A DNA stretch of 44,189 bases from JBFMCU01 sp964428225 (GCA_964428225.1 CAYRXS010000018.1:1-44189); one strand, 5' to 3'. Positions 33,840 to 42,814 are shown, numbered from the stretch's first letter. Numbers and translations: made by a program. Notes: generated by a model not told the origin, from the sequence alone.

Positions 33840-35999
33840 TCACCCGCCCTCCCCGAGGGCCCGGAAGAGCCAGATGGCGTCGAAGCCCAGGACCGCGATC
33901 AGCGATCCCCGCGCGTAGAGGTCCCCCCCCTGGATCGCCCCGGTCGCCTCGAGGGGTCGGTAGTCGAGGAGATAGAGCTCGCGCTCGCGGTCGAACAGGT
34001 AGAGGCCCCGGTCCGTGCTGGCGTAGGCGCGGGCCACGCTCACCAGCCCCCGGCCGCGGAAGCTCTCCTCGGGGCCCAGGTAGAGGGAGTCGACCCGGTC
34101 CCCGGCCGCCTCGCGCCGGGCGAACAGGGTCCGTGCGGAGCCGGAGCGGCCCAGCAGCACGGCCTCGTGGGGATCTCCGCCGAGCAGGACCTCCGCGCCC
34201 CCCATGGCCCGGGGCGGGCGCCGGAAGAGCTCCTCGACGGTCGGATCCGCGCCCCGGAGCGGGCGTGCGCGCAGGCGGTACAGGCGGTCGGAGTCCGTCG
34301 GAGCCCACAGGAGCTCGCCGTCCTCCGGGGCCTCGAGACCCGGGATCCAGAGCGGAGGACCGCCGCCCCAGCCGCTGCGCTCCGGGGAGCGGCGCCGGTT
34401 CTTCACGCTCCAGCAGAGCCGGCCGTCCGTCTCCACGAGGGATCCGGAGCCCAGGTGGGTGCCCGCGAAGATCCGGGTGCCGGCCAGGATCGTGGGCATC
34501 GCGGCGTGGCGCGGTCCGGCCCCCGTGCCGAAGCGCCCCGCCTCGGGGCTGACGTCCGCGCCCTTGGCGAGGAGACGCTTCCAGCGCAGGTCCCCCCGCT
34601 CGGCGTCGAACGCGAGCAGCCAGTCGCGGACCTCGCCGTCGTACACCCGGGCCTGGACCACGACCGCCGAGCCGATCCGCAGGGGCGCGGGCTGGAGCTC
34701 CGCCTCCGCGAGCTCCGCCAGCGCGGGCTCGATCCGGACCTCCCCCTCCGGATCCAGGACGCGGTCCCCGGAGACGGCCCAGCGGACCTCGGGGCCCTCG
34801 AGGCGCTGGCCGATGATCGTCAGCCCGGGGGACCAGTCCGCGGGATCGACCTCGCCCGCCCCGGCGGGATCGAGGCAGAGCAGGGTGTTCGGCGCCCCGC
34901 CGTGGCGGCGCGAGGCCCGCCCGTGGACGAGGTAGAGCCGGCCCCGGTGGGCCGCGGGGTAGTGGCACCACCCCGGGGGCTCGGAGCCGGTCCGCGGCCG
35001 CTCGACCTCCCCGAAGATCTCCCACACGAGCTCGCGGAGGTCGAGGGAGAGGGTCTCGGTGGGGGAGCCGGCCGCGGAGAGCTCGAGCAGGTGCAGCCGC
35101 AGGGGGCCCTGGACCGCGAGGTGGTCGTCGTCGAGGAAGACGAGCCCGGGCCGCACCCCGCGTCCGGGGGTCACCGCGCGCCGGCTCGGGGCGGGGGTCT
35201 CCCGGTCCACCAGGGCCATCGACCCGGTCGGCTCGAGCCGGATCGCATCGGTCCAGTCCTCCGCCGCCGGCGGGGAATGCTCCTCGGCGAGCAGCCGCTC
35301 GCACCACTCCGCCCGCGCGACCAGGGCGGCGGCGAGGGGCTCCGGCGCCGCGGCGAGGGCGACGTGCTCCAGGCCGCGCCGCGCGAGCTCCCGGGCTTCC
35401 GACAGGCGGCCCCCCTCGAGGGCGAGGTCGCAGAGGGCGAGGTCGGCGCGGGCCGCGGCGGGGGTGGCGGGGAAGCGACGCTCGAGCGCGGCCAGGGATC
35501 CCGCGTGGGAGCCGGCCCGGGAGAGCTCGGCCTCGGCCGCCCCCGCGAAGCGCCGCGTCCAGGCGATCCGCTCCGCCGCCTCGAGGGCGTGCAGGCGGCG
35601 GAGCACGGCGTGCTCGATCCCCTCCACGGTCCGGCGGACCTCCCCCTCGGACCGGAGCCACGTCCCGTCCCCGGTCCCGGTCGCCTCGAGGGCGGCGAAC
35701 CACCCCTCGAAGGCGGCGGTGAGCTCGCGCTCCGCCTCGGCGTCCCGGCCTCGCGCGCGGTCCTCGCGCGACCGCCGGAGGCTCGCGTCGCCCCGGGAGA
35801 GGGCCTCGTCGGCGGCCTCCGCGCTCGGCAGGAAGCAGTCGTTGTCGAGCGGGCCCTCGGCGAGGGGGGCCAGGTCCGCGGATTCGGGCGGAGGCTCGTC
35901 CTGGACGACCGGGCCCGCGACGGGGGAGGTACCCAGGAGGACGGCGAGGCCGAGGACCGCCCCGCCCGCATGGCGATGCAGGGGGAGCCCGTGTCTCAC
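33840..35999 (-). CDS. Exported PQQ-like propeller protein with helical N-terminal part
   Basis: 719 aa. The GTG at 35999 overlaps the upstream stop (GTGA). A hydrophobic leader (GGAVLGLAVLLGTSPVAGPVV) is followed by an Ala/Glu-rich helical region (about 50-255, TPR-like) and then a beta-rich domain (about 270-719). That domain has propeller-type blades: LLAFDAERGDLRWKRLL, SLVETDGRLCWSV and TDRGLYLFDRERELYLLDY. Resembles the longer PQQ protein at 18358-22935 in plan. Encoded after an FtsB/DivIC-like membrane protein. Likely periplasmic; could be a BamB-like contact protein. Function not recognised. Confidence 0.82.
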   Translation of the reverse strand: MRHGLPLHRHAGGAVLGLAVLLGTSPVAGPVVQDEPPPESADLAPLAEGPLDNDCFLPSAEAADEALSRGDASLRRSREDRARGRDAEAERELTAAFEGWFAALEATGTGDGTWLRSEGEVRRTVEGIEHAVLRRLHALEAAERIAWTRRFAGAAEAELSRAGSHAGSLAALERRFPATPAAARADLALCDLALEGGRLSEARELARRGLEHVALAAAPEPLAAALVARAEWCERLLAEEHSPPAAEDWTDAIRLEPTGSMALVDRETPAPSRRAVTPGRGVRPGLVFLDDDHLAVQGPLRLHLLELSAAGSPTETLSLDLRELVWEIFGEVERPRTGSEPPGWCHYPAAHRGRLYLVHGRASRRHGGAPNTLLCLDPAGAGEVDPADWSPGLTIIGQRLEGPEVRWAVSGDRVLDPEGEVRIEPALAELAEAELQPAPLRIGSAVVVQARVYDGEVRDWLLAFDAERGDLRWKRLLAKGADVSPEAGRFGTGAGPRHAAMPTILAGTRIFAGTHLGSGSLVETDGRLCWSVKNRRRSPERSGWGGGPPLWIPGLEAPEDGELLWAPTDSDRLYRLRARPLRGADPTVEELFRRPPRAMGGAEVLLGGDPHEAVLLGRSGSARTLFARREAAGDRVDSLYLGPEESFRGRGLVSVARAYASTDRGLYLFDRERELYLLDYRPLEATGAIQGGDLYARGSLIAVLGFDAIWLFRALGEGG

Positions 36000-36421
36000 C
36001 GCTTCGTGCGGAATCCGGCGGCGCGGGAGCCTTCCAGGCCCAGGGGCTCCATCCCGGCGTTGCGCAGGCTCCGGCGGACGCGCTCCCGCCAGATCCCGTC
36101 CGCCAGGCGGGCCGCGTCGGCCTCGAGCTGCCCGCGCTCGCCCAGGAGGGCGTCCACGCGCCGGGCGACCCCGGCCTCCTCGTGGTCGAGCCGCCGCTCC
36201 TCGGCCCGGGCCGGACGCAGGCCCCCGAGGGCGAGCTGGAGTACCACGACCAGCGGCAGCCAGACCGGAGCCCAGAAGACGAGTCGATCGACGGCGAACC
36301 GGCCCGCGCCACCCAGGGGGGCGAGTCCCCTCCCCGCGGCCCGGAATCCCCGCGAGACGCGCCAGCGAGGCCGACGCTCGGCCCCGGAGGCCTTCTCGTG
36401 GGGGAGGTCGGGCTGGGCCAT
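35996..36421 (-). CDS. FtsB/DivIC-like septum formation initiator
   Basis: 141 aa: a basic N-terminal tail (1-46), one transmembrane helix (about 47-68), a short coiled coil (about 72-107), then DGIWRERVRRSLRNAG (108-123), matching the DivIC/FtsB layout of membrane helix, coiled coil and a conserved E-R-x-x-R region. FtsB bridges FtsL and FtsQ in the division complex. Sequence similarity alone is weak, but the gene lies 22 bases downstream of enolase, the classic eno-ftsB order of many bacteria. Planctomycetota often lack parts of the canonical divisome, so a retained FtsB-like protein is notable. Confidence 0.65.
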   Translation of the reverse strand: MAQPDLPHEKASGAERRPRWRVSRGFRAAGRGLAPLGGAGRFAVDRLVFWAPVWLPLVVVLQLALGGLRPARAEERRLDHEEAGVARRVDALLGERGQLEADAARLADGIWRERVRRSLRNAGMEPLGLEGSRAAGFRTKR

Positions 36422-36443
36422 GGTGGCTCGGGAGGGGTGGGCT

Positions 36444-37709
36444 CTAGGAGAGGTGTAGGGTGCCGAAGGCGGCTCCCTCGCCGAGCTCCTCCTCGATGCG
36501 CAGCAGCCGGTTGTACTTCGCCACGCGGTCGGAGCGGCAAGGGGCGCCGGTCTTGATCTGTCCGGAGTTCGTCGCCACCGCGAGGTCGGAGATCGTGGTG
36601 TCCTCGGTCTCCCCGGAGCGGTGGCTGATGACGCAACGATAGCCGTTCTTGTGGGCCAGCTCTATGGTGTCGAGGGTTTCCGTGAGGGTTCCGATCTGGT
36701 TCAGCTTGATGAGGATCGAGTTGGCCACGCCCTTCTCGATGCCCGTCCGCAGGCGCTCGACGTTCGTGACGAACAGGTCGTCGCCGACGAGCTGGACTCG
36801 GCGCCCCAGGCGCTCCGTCAGGGCCACCCAGCCGTCCCAGTCGTCCTGGTCGAGCCCGTCCTCGATGCTGAAGAAGGGGTACTTCTCGCACCAGTCCGCG
36901 TAGAGGTCGACGAGCTGGACGGCGGACAGCCCCCTGCCGTCGATCTGGTAGGCCCCATCGACCAGGCACTCCGCGGAGGCCGCGTCGATGGCCAGGCGGA
37001 TGTCCTTGCCCGGCTGCAGGCCGGTGGCCTCGACCGCGGTGAGGATCACCTCGATCGCCTGCTCGTTGGAGGAGAGGTTCGGGGCGATGCCTCCCTCGTC
37101 GCCGACCGCGGTGTTCAGCCCCATCTCCTTGCAGACCTTCTTGAGGGCGTGATAGATCTCCGCGCCCATGCGCAGCCCCTCCCGGAAGGTGGGGGCGCCG
37201 AAGGGCATGACCATGAACTCCTGGATGTCGACGTTGTTGTCGGCGTGCTGGCCGCCGTTCAGGATGTTCATCTGGGGCACGGGCAGCGTGTTGCCCGCCG
37301 CGCCGCCGACGTAGCGGTACAGCGGGAGCCCGCACTCCTCGGCCGCGGCCTTGGCGGTGGCCAGGGACACTCCGAGGATCGCGTTCGCCCCCAGCCGCGA
37401 CTTGTTCTTCGTCGCGTCGAGCTCGATCATCGCCTGGTCGACCGTCGCCTGATCGAGGGCCTCGTAGCCGATCAGGTGGCGGGCGAGCTCGAGGTTGACG
37501 CTCTCCACGGCCTTCAAGACGCCCTTGCCGCCGAAGCGGTCCGCGTCGCCGTCCCGCAGCTCGTGGGCCTCGTGGATGCCGGTCGAGGCTCCCGAGGGCA
37601 CCGCCGCTCGTCCCATCGCCCCGCTCTCGAGAGAGACGTCCACCTCGACGGTGGGATTGCCGCGCGAGTCGATGATCTCGCGCCCGTGGATGCTCATGAT
37701 TTCGCTCAT
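36444..37709 (-). CDS. eno: Enolase
   Basis: 421 aa. Interconverts 2-phosphoglycerate and phosphoenolpyruvate in glycolysis. Visible hallmarks: REIIDSRGNPTVEVDV, VPSGASTG (mobile loop), NILNGGQHADNN, metal ligands in IDAASAE, SIEDG and VGDDLFVTN, and the signature ILIKLNQIGTLTET, with catalytic Lys and SHRSGETEDT near the C-terminus. Full length. The first ATG at 37709 is used, though the family start MSIHGREII four codons later is equally plausible; neither has a Shine-Dalgarno. Downstream comes the FtsB-like gene after 22 bases. Confidence 0.98.
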   Translation of the reverse strand: MSEIMSIHGREIIDSRGNPTVEVDVSLESGAMGRAAVPSGASTGIHEAHELRDGDADRFGGKGVLKAVESVNLELARHLIGYEALDQATVDQAMIELDATKNKSRLGANAILGVSLATAKAAAEECGLPLYRYVGGAAGNTLPVPQMNILNGGQHADNNVDIQEFMVMPFGAPTFREGLRMGAEIYHALKKVCKEMGLNTAVGDEGGIAPNLSSNEQAIEVILTAVEATGLQPGKDIRLAIDAASAECLVDGAYQIDGRGLSAVQLVDLYADWCEKYPFFSIEDGLDQDDWDGWVALTERLGRRVQLVGDDLFVTNVERLRTGIEKGVANSILIKLNQIGTLTETLDTIELAHKNGYRCVISHRSGETEDTTISDLAVATNSGQIKTGAPCRSDRVAKYNRLLRIEEELGEGAAFGTLHLS

Positions 37710-37752
37710 GGGCGGGAATGTAGCTTCTGGCGGACGCCGAGGCGAGTAACGG

Positions 37753-39180
37753 TCAGCGTTCCGGCGGTATCCCGGAAATCGAGCGAATCCGGGCCGTACG
37801 GCCCTCCCCGCCGGCCGCCGCGGGATCCAGGCGCAGGCCGGTGACGACCCCCCGCCAGGCAGGGGCGGCGGACAGGTCGATCTCGAGGATGCGGCGGCGG
37901 CCGTCGGGGATCACCGGGAAGGCGAGCGAGCACTCCGCCGAGAAGCCCCCCTCCCCGAACCGCCTCCAGTAGAGGACGGCCGCCTCCTCGCCCGTGTCGA
38001 AGGCGGCGTCCAGCCAGAGGCGGGGGAAGTCCGCGGCCCGCCAGAAACCCGGGGGCCCCACGAGCCGGGGATCCCGCCCGTCGAGGGTGACGCGGAGCTC
38101 CCCCTCGATCGGCCAGCCCGCGTCGTGGCAGTCGAGCAGGTGCCAGTGCGCGCGGTCCGCCTCGAAGCGCCAGTCGGGGGGGAAGACGGGGGGCGAGTGC
38201 TCGTAGACGTGCCCCCGGATCTGCTCGAGGGTGCCGAGGATCAGGACGTAGCGGTACTCGTAGCGGATGTTCGCGTCGAGCACCTCCCGGTGCAGCGGGC
38301 TCATGTAGCCGGTCGGGGGGTCCGCGGGGCCGCCGGAGCCCGGCTCGCCGAAGAAGCCCCCGGTGTAGTGCAGGGTTCCCGGCGTCCAGATCCCCAGACC
38401 CCAGCCGTCGTCGTTCAGCAGGGCCGCCCAGCCCTCCGTGGCGTACCAGGAGGCCCACGGCGATCCGGAGGCGAGGTCCTCGGCGCTCGTCCAGCGCTTC
38501 TCGATGCGGGTGACCTCGTCCCCGGTGAAGGGGCGCTCCCCGTCGTAGGTGACGAGCCGGTGCAGGAAGCCGTTGGTGTACACCGCGGGCAGCTCCTGGG
38601 AGCGCGCGACGTACTGCGTCGGATCCGGGCGGTCGTTCACCAGCGTGCACCGGGCCCGGACCGTATTGCCCTCGAGCTCGATCCGCGACTCGAAGGTGCA
38701 GTGGGCGGGCTCGTTCTCGAGGGGCCAGTGCATGGGCACGCAGCGGACGACGAGGGACGTGCCGTCGTTCTCGTGGTGGATCACCCGCGAGCGGTGGTCG
38801 AAGCAGTCGCCGGACTGGATCGGGTTCCACCCGAGCCCGGCCCAGACCTCGCGGGGCTCCTTGCCGCCGGGGGCGAAGGGCTGCGGCCCGGAGTAGAAGG
38901 ACATCTGGATCTGGCGGCCGAGGTCGTGGCTGTTCACCACGTTGACGCCGTCCTTCGAGCTCGCGAGGAAGGTGATCGCGCCCCCCAGGTCCAGGTCCAC
39001 GCCGAGGCGGATCGTCCCGTTGTCGAGGAAGCTCATCCCCGAGAAGCGCGGCTCCTCGCGCCGCGGGGGCTGCGGGATCTCGCCCGGATCCTCGGCCTGC
39101 GTCGCCCCCGGGAAGAGCGCGGCGCCGGGAACGAGGCCGGCGGCGACCAGGCACGCGGCGGCGGTTCGGATCGATCTCAT
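37753..39180 (-). CDS. Secreted beta-rich protein, possibly carbohydrate related
   Basis: 475 aa. A strong AAGGAGGG lies upstream of ATG 39180. The signal peptide ends TQA before EDP (about residue 29). The mature protein begins with SFLDNGTIRLGVDLDLGG, AITFLASS and NVVNSHDLGRQIQMSFYSG, a strand pattern I associate with galactose-mutarotase-like or super-sandwich domains of polysaccharide-active enzymes. Further on are Trp-rich segments (WYATEGWAALLNDDGWG, LGIWTPGTLHYTGGF). No glycosidase active-site signature is certain. It lies 43 bases upstream of eno on the same strand and diverges from the polyferredoxin gene. Function is a guess from fold pattern. Confidence 0.82.
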   Translation of the reverse strand: MRSIRTAAACLVAAGLVPGAALFPGATQAEDPGEIPQPPRREEPRFSGMSFLDNGTIRLGVDLDLGGAITFLASSKDGVNVVNSHDLGRQIQMSFYSGPQPFAPGGKEPREVWAGLGWNPIQSGDCFDHRSRVIHHENDGTSLVVRCVPMHWPLENEPAHCTFESRIELEGNTVRARCTLVNDRPDPTQYVARSQELPAVYTNGFLHRLVTYDGERPFTGDEVTRIEKRWTSAEDLASGSPWASWYATEGWAALLNDDGWGLGIWTPGTLHYTGGFFGEPGSGGPADPPTGYMSPLHREVLDANIRYEYRYVLILGTLEQIRGHVYEHSPPVFPPDWRFEADRAHWHLLDCHDAGWPIEGELRVTLDGRDPRLVGPPGFWRAADFPRLWLDAAFDTGEEAAVLYWRRFGEGGFSAECSLAFPVIPDGRRRILEIDLSAAPAWRGVVTGLRLDPAAAGGEGRTARIRSISGIPPER

Positions 39181-39204
39181 CGTCCCTCCTTTCCTCGGGG
39201 ACCG

Positions 39205-39210
39205 TATCGT
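39205..39210 (+). promoter_or_regulatory. Candidate -10 element for the polyferredoxin gene
   Basis: TATCGT lies 8 bases before the ATG at 39219 inside the 38-bp divergent gap. The context ACCGTATCGT matches ACCGTATCCT in front of nnrD. No Shine-Dalgarno precedes this ATG, so a leaderless mRNA is possible. Confidence 0.4.
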
Positions 39211-39218
39211 AGCCCGCG

Positions 39219-40250
39219 ATGAAGCAGCTCCGCGGTCTCCTCTTCCGTCGATTCGGCGGCCACGGCCTGAAGACCTACGTCCTGCGGGTCGTAGTCCAGG
39301 GCGGCTTCGCGATCCTGCTCCTGTGGCTCGGCGTCCTGTTCGCCCGGTTCGTCGGGGCGATCGCGGCGGGGGAGAGCCCCCTGCCCGAGCGTCCTCCCGG
39401 GGCCGAGGGTTTTCTGCCCATCAGCGGCTTCATGGGAGCCCTGGACTGGCTGCACCAGGGCGAGCTCAACGACGTCCATCCCGCGGCAACGGTGCTGTTC
39501 CTGCTCTTCACCCTGATCGCGCTCCTCCTCCGCAAAGCGTTCTGCGCCTGGATCTGTCCGGTGGGGCTCCTGTCCGAGAGCCTGGCCCGGCTGGGCCGGC
39601 GGCTGTTCGGGCGCAACTTCCGCCCCTGGGCGTGGGTGGACGTTCCCCTTCGGTCCATCAAGTACTTGGCTCTGGGCTTCTTCGTCTGGGTCATCGGGAC
39701 GATGAGCGCCGAGGCCCTCCAGTCGTTCATCCGCGACGACTACAACAAGGTCAGCGACGTGAAGATGTACTTCTTCTTCGCCGACCTCAGCGTGACGGCG
39801 GGCGTGGTCCTCGCGCTCCTGGCGGTGGGCTCGCTGTTCGTCAACGGCTTCTGGTGTCGCTACCTCTGTCCCTACGGGGCCTGGCTGGGGCTGTTCTCCT
39901 GGCTATCGCCGGTGAAGATCCGCCGGGAGACGGAGGCCTGCACCGACTGCGGCCAGTGCGGCGACGTCTGCATGGCGAGGCTGCCGGTATCGAGCAAGAT
40001 GCGGATCACCAGCGTCGAGTGCACGGGGTGCCTGGACTGCCTGGCGAGCTGCCCGGTGCCCGATTCGCTCACCGTGGGCACGCCCCGGCGGCGCTGGGAC
40101 GTGAGGGGCTTCGCGGCGGCGGTCGTCCTGCTTTTCGCGGCCTGCTACGTCCTCGCGCGCGCGACCGGGGTGTGGGAGAGCGGCGTGGACGAGCGGGAGT
40201 ACTTCCGCCTCTATCCGATCCTCGACCAGCTCGACCACACGAAGCGATAG
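39219..40250 (+). CDS. Membrane polyferredoxin (NapH/CcoG-like 4Fe-4S protein)
   Basis: 343 aa. About five transmembrane helices (22-45, 91-107, 147-162, 191-210, 298-314). Two CxxxCP motifs at the membrane face (Cys109/113 in CAWICPVG and Cys213/217 in CRYLCPYG) and two 4Fe-4S motifs: Cys241/244/247/251 and Cys268/271/274/278. This is the NapH/MauN/NosR-C-terminal type of quinol-linked electron-transfer protein. No nap, nos, mau or cco genes lie nearby, so its redox partner is unknown. Divergent from the secreted protein at 37753-39180 and convergent with the CBS protein. Confidence 0.92.
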   Translation: MKQLRGLLFRRFGGHGLKTYVLRVVVQGGFAILLLWLGVLFARFVGAIAAGESPLPERPPGAEGFLPISGFMGALDWLHQGELNDVHPAATVLFLLFTLIALLLRKAFCAWICPVGLLSESLARLGRRLFGRNFRPWAWVDVPLRSIKYLALGFFVWVIGTMSAEALQSFIRDDYNKVSDVKMYFFFADLSVTAGVVLALLAVGSLFVNGFWCRYLCPYGAWLGLFSWLSPVKIRRETEACTDCGQCGDVCMARLPVSSKMRITSVECTGCLDCLASCPVPDSLTVGTPRRRWDVRGFAAAVVLLFAACYVLARATGVWESGVDEREYFRLYPILDQLDHTKR

Positions 40251-40290
40251 GCGACGCCTCGCCCCGCCGCGTCCGCGCGAAGAGGGAGCC

Positions 40291-40719
40291 TCAGCCCTTG
40301 ATGTAGTTCTCGAGCTGCCCGATCAGGTAGTCCTGGGTCGAGATGATCTGCTTCACGACGTCCCCGATGGTTACGAGGCCGACCAGCTTACCCTCTTCCA
40401 GCACGGGCAGGTGGCGCACGTGCTTCTCGGTCATGATCGCCATGCAGTCGTCGACGGTCTGATCGGGGCGGAGGTAGAGGACCTGGGTGCTCATCAGGTC
40501 CCGGATCCGCGTCTTCCGGGACGACCTACCCTTCAGGACGACGTTCCGGGCGTAGTCGCGCTCGGAGAAGATCCCCACGAGGGCGTCGCCCTCGACGACG
40601 GCCACGGCGCCGATGCCCTTCTCCGACATCAGCTCGAGCGCTTCGTAGACGGTCGCCTCGGGTGAGACGGACCAGACGTTGGGGGACTTGGACTTGAGGA
40701 GCTCTCGGATCGTGGTCAT
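40291..40719 (-). CDS. Two-CBS-domain protein
   Basis: 142 aa consisting of two CBS domains (about 10-60 and 74-130): IGAVAVVEGDALVGIFSERDYAR in the first and VRHLPVLEEGKLVGLVTIGDVV in the second. Stand-alone CBS pairs bind adenine nucleotides or S-adenosylmethionine and act as energy sensors. The ATG at 40719 is chosen because the family starts here (MTTIRELL); the longer open frame upstream is intergenic. Convergent with the polyferredoxin gene 40 bases away. Ligand and target unknown. Confidence 0.93.
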   Translation of the reverse strand: MTTIRELLKSKSPNVWSVSPEATVYEALELMSEKGIGAVAVVEGDALVGIFSERDYARNVVLKGRSSRKTRIRDLMSTQVLYLRPDQTVDDCMAIMTEKHVRHLPVLEEGKLVGLVTIGDVVKQIISTQDYLIGQLENYIKG

Positions 40720-40948
40720 CGCAGGATTCCGGGATCGGCGCGGCGTGACGGGGCGTGGTGGGGGCGAGGGCATCTCGGCCCCGGCTGCCACCTCATAGCC
40801 GAATCGAGGTGCGTTTTGCAAGGATGTGAAGGGGGGGAGGCCGGTCGCGGGGCGATGGGGGAGGAGATGACAGCCTCGTACGCTATCCTCGCCACGGACG
40901 GCACCCACCGTCGTCCTGAGGGCGATCGAGCCCAGGGAGAGAATGGAG
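40720..40948 (+). promoter_or_regulatory. Divergent intergenic region, CBS protein and hydrolase
   Basis: 229 bases between two divergent starts. TATCCT at 40884-40889 (in CGCTATCCTC) is a candidate -10 for the hydrolase; AGGGAGAG (40934-40941) is its ribosome-binding site. An AT-richer patch (GCGTTTTGCAAGG, near 40811-40823) may belong to the CBS promoter. No gene is seen. Confidence 0.35.
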
Positions 40949-42265
40949 ATGAGAACCTTCCTCGTCACCGCGTTCGTCTTGCTCGTCCTGGCGCCACATG
41001 CCTCGGCGCAGCGGATCGACCGCAAGTTGAAGAAGTCGATCCAGTCGCTCGCTAGCGACTGGTTCGAGGCGCGACCGAGGTCCTGCTTCGACGATTGGGA
41101 CGAGGCGATCCGGCGCGAGCTCCTCGAGAGAGCCGACGCCATCGATGCCTTCCCCGAGGCGAGCCTCGAGCAGGTCGAGGAGCTGCTCTGGAAGGAGCTG
41201 CACGAGCAGGCCGCCGAGTGGGAAGACGTGCTGAAGACCCCCTACGGAACCGCGACCTGGATCCGGGAGGGCGAGGGTGGGTCCGAGCAGGGTCTCGTCA
41301 TCGGGCTCCACGGAGGCGGGGCGGGAGCCGGAGAGGCGAGCGAAGCCGCCACGAACTGGACGGCGAAGGACCACCTGGGTCTGTATCCGCAGGGGATCCG
41401 GCTGGTGGACGACACCTGGAACACGGTGCACGGGGAGCGCTTCGTCCTGAGCTTGATCGAGCACGCCAAGGCGCGGTTCGAGGTGGATCCGGATCGGGTC
41501 TACGTCATGGGTTTCAGCATGGGCTCGACCGGCTCGTGGTTCATGGCGGGAAGACACCCGGATCTGTTCGCGGGCGCCGTTCCCGGCCATGGCGTGTTCA
41601 TGGCGGATCCTCGAAGCCAGTTGGCCCGCAAGGAGGACGTCCGGGCGATCCAGCACGGGCTCCTGCCCAACGTCCGCGACCTCGCCGTCTGGTTCTACAC
41701 CGGCACGGACGACACGAACTGCATGCCGGGGACCTTCCTGTTCGCGTGGGACGTCCTGCAGCGGCTCCGGGAGGCCGATCCGGGGGGATTCGAAAACGTC
41801 CGGTTCACCCTCCACGAGGGCCTGGCCCACGAGTTCGCCCCGGGCGAGCCCGAGGCCGGGATCCGCTGGGTGACCGAGCACCATCGCGATCCCCTGCCGA
41901 ACAAGATCGTCTGGGAGTACGCCTCAGAGCCCTTCCCGCTTCCCGAGCCGTCCGAGCGGACGACCCGCATCGTGAAGCGGTGGTACTACTGGCTGCACTG
42001 CCGCGAGCCGAAGGACCGCATGAAGGTCACCGCGATCCGCGAGGGCAATACCTTCCGACTGACGATCGACCGAGCCTCCCCCTCCGCGTTCACGATCCTC
42101 CTGAATCCCTCGATGATCGACGTCGAGCAGCCGGTCGAGGTCCTGCTCGACGGAGAGCGGGTTTATCACGGGAGTCCGAAGCCGACCTTCACCACCGTGC
42201 TCCGATCGCTGGACGCGCGACTCGACCGCAAGCTCGTCTTCGATCGCGAGATCGAGCTCCGCTGA
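40949..42265 (+). CDS. Secreted alpha/beta-hydrolase (esterase/depolymerase-like)
   Basis: 438 aa. The second of two close ATGs is used because it sits 9 bases after GGGAG. The signal peptide (FLVTAFVLLVLAPHASA) precedes a helical segment and then an alpha/beta-hydrolase core: GLVIGLHGGGAG (oxyanion-loop region), nucleophile Ser190 in GFSMGSTGS, a likely acid in YTGTDDTN, and His in EGLAHEF. This resembles LpqC/PHB-depolymerase-like or dienelactone-hydrolase-like secreted esterases. A C-terminal beta region (about 330-438) follows. Substrate unknown. Convergent with the asparaginase gene, 12 bases apart. Confidence 0.88.
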   Translation: MRTFLVTAFVLLVLAPHASAQRIDRKLKKSIQSLASDWFEARPRSCFDDWDEAIRRELLERADAIDAFPEASLEQVEELLWKELHEQAAEWEDVLKTPYGTATWIREGEGGSEQGLVIGLHGGGAGAGEASEAATNWTAKDHLGLYPQGIRLVDDTWNTVHGERFVLSLIEHAKARFEVDPDRVYVMGFSMGSTGSWFMAGRHPDLFAGAVPGHGVFMADPRSQLARKEDVRAIQHGLLPNVRDLAVWFYTGTDDTNCMPGTFLFAWDVLQRLREADPGGFENVRFTLHEGLAHEFAPGEPEAGIRWVTEHHRDPLPNKIVWEYASEPFPLPEPSERTTRIVKRWYYWLHCREPKDRMKVTAIREGNTFRLTIDRASPSAFTILLNPSMIDVEQPVEVLLDGERVYHGSPKPTFTTVLRSLDARLDRKLVFDREIELR

Positions 42266-42277
42266 GGATCTAGCGGG

Positions 42278-42805
42278 CTACGACCCCGGATCGTCCGCGC
42301 GGCGGAAGGTACCCCGTGCGTGGTCCTTGACGACGCCCGGGAACCGGAGCACTCGGTTGTGCATCGCGCAGTAGACGCCCGGCTCGAGGACCTGCACGGC
42401 GAGCAGGGCCTCGGTCAGGTTCTGCAGCCCGTCCGTGTTCCGCATCATGTACGGGCGGATGGCGCCGGTGAGCACGATGGGCACCTTCGGCTCCTCGCAC
42501 GTCTCGACGATCTGTTCGCCGGTCCTAGCGAGGCGGTCCGTGCCGTGGAGGATCACCACGCCGTCGTGGGTCTGGCTCATCGCCTCGGCCGTCCGGGCGA
42601 TCAGCGTGTGGTCCGCATCGACCATCTCGATGCTGTCCTTGTTGAGGAGCGGCACGCGGACGATCTCCACCCCCTCGAGCGACAGCGAGGCGAGCATGAC
42701 GTCGAGGACGCTGTAGGCGTTGTGGAGGACGCCCTCGAGCTCGTCGTAGGTCTTCTCGACCGTGCCCCCGGTCGAGACGAGGGCGATGCGGCACGTCTTC
42801 TTCAT
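42278..42805 (-). CDS. Single-domain asparaginase-like protein
   Basis: 175 aa. Matches only the N-terminal domain of L-asparaginase: STGGTVEK (first Thr nucleophile region), VVILHGTDRLARTG (second catalytic motif, with Arg where most enzymes have Thr after HGTD), and VPIVLTGAIRP. Classical enzymes have 320-350 residues in two domains; the C-terminal domain is absent and the frame ends cleanly, so this looks like the short family rather than a truncation. Amidase activity is uncertain. The ATG at 42805 has TATCCT 9 bases upstream and no Shine-Dalgarno. Neighbours suggest no pathway. Confidence 0.88.
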   Translation of the reverse strand: MKKTCRIALVSTGGTVEKTYDELEGVLHNAYSVLDVMLASLSLEGVEIVRVPLLNKDSIEMVDADHTLIARTAEAMSQTHDGVVILHGTDRLARTGEQIVETCEEPKVPIVLTGAIRPYMMRNTDGLQNLTEALLAVQVLEPGVYCAMHNRVLRFPGVVKDHARGTFRRADDPGS

Positions 42806-42814
42806 GGCCGCGGG

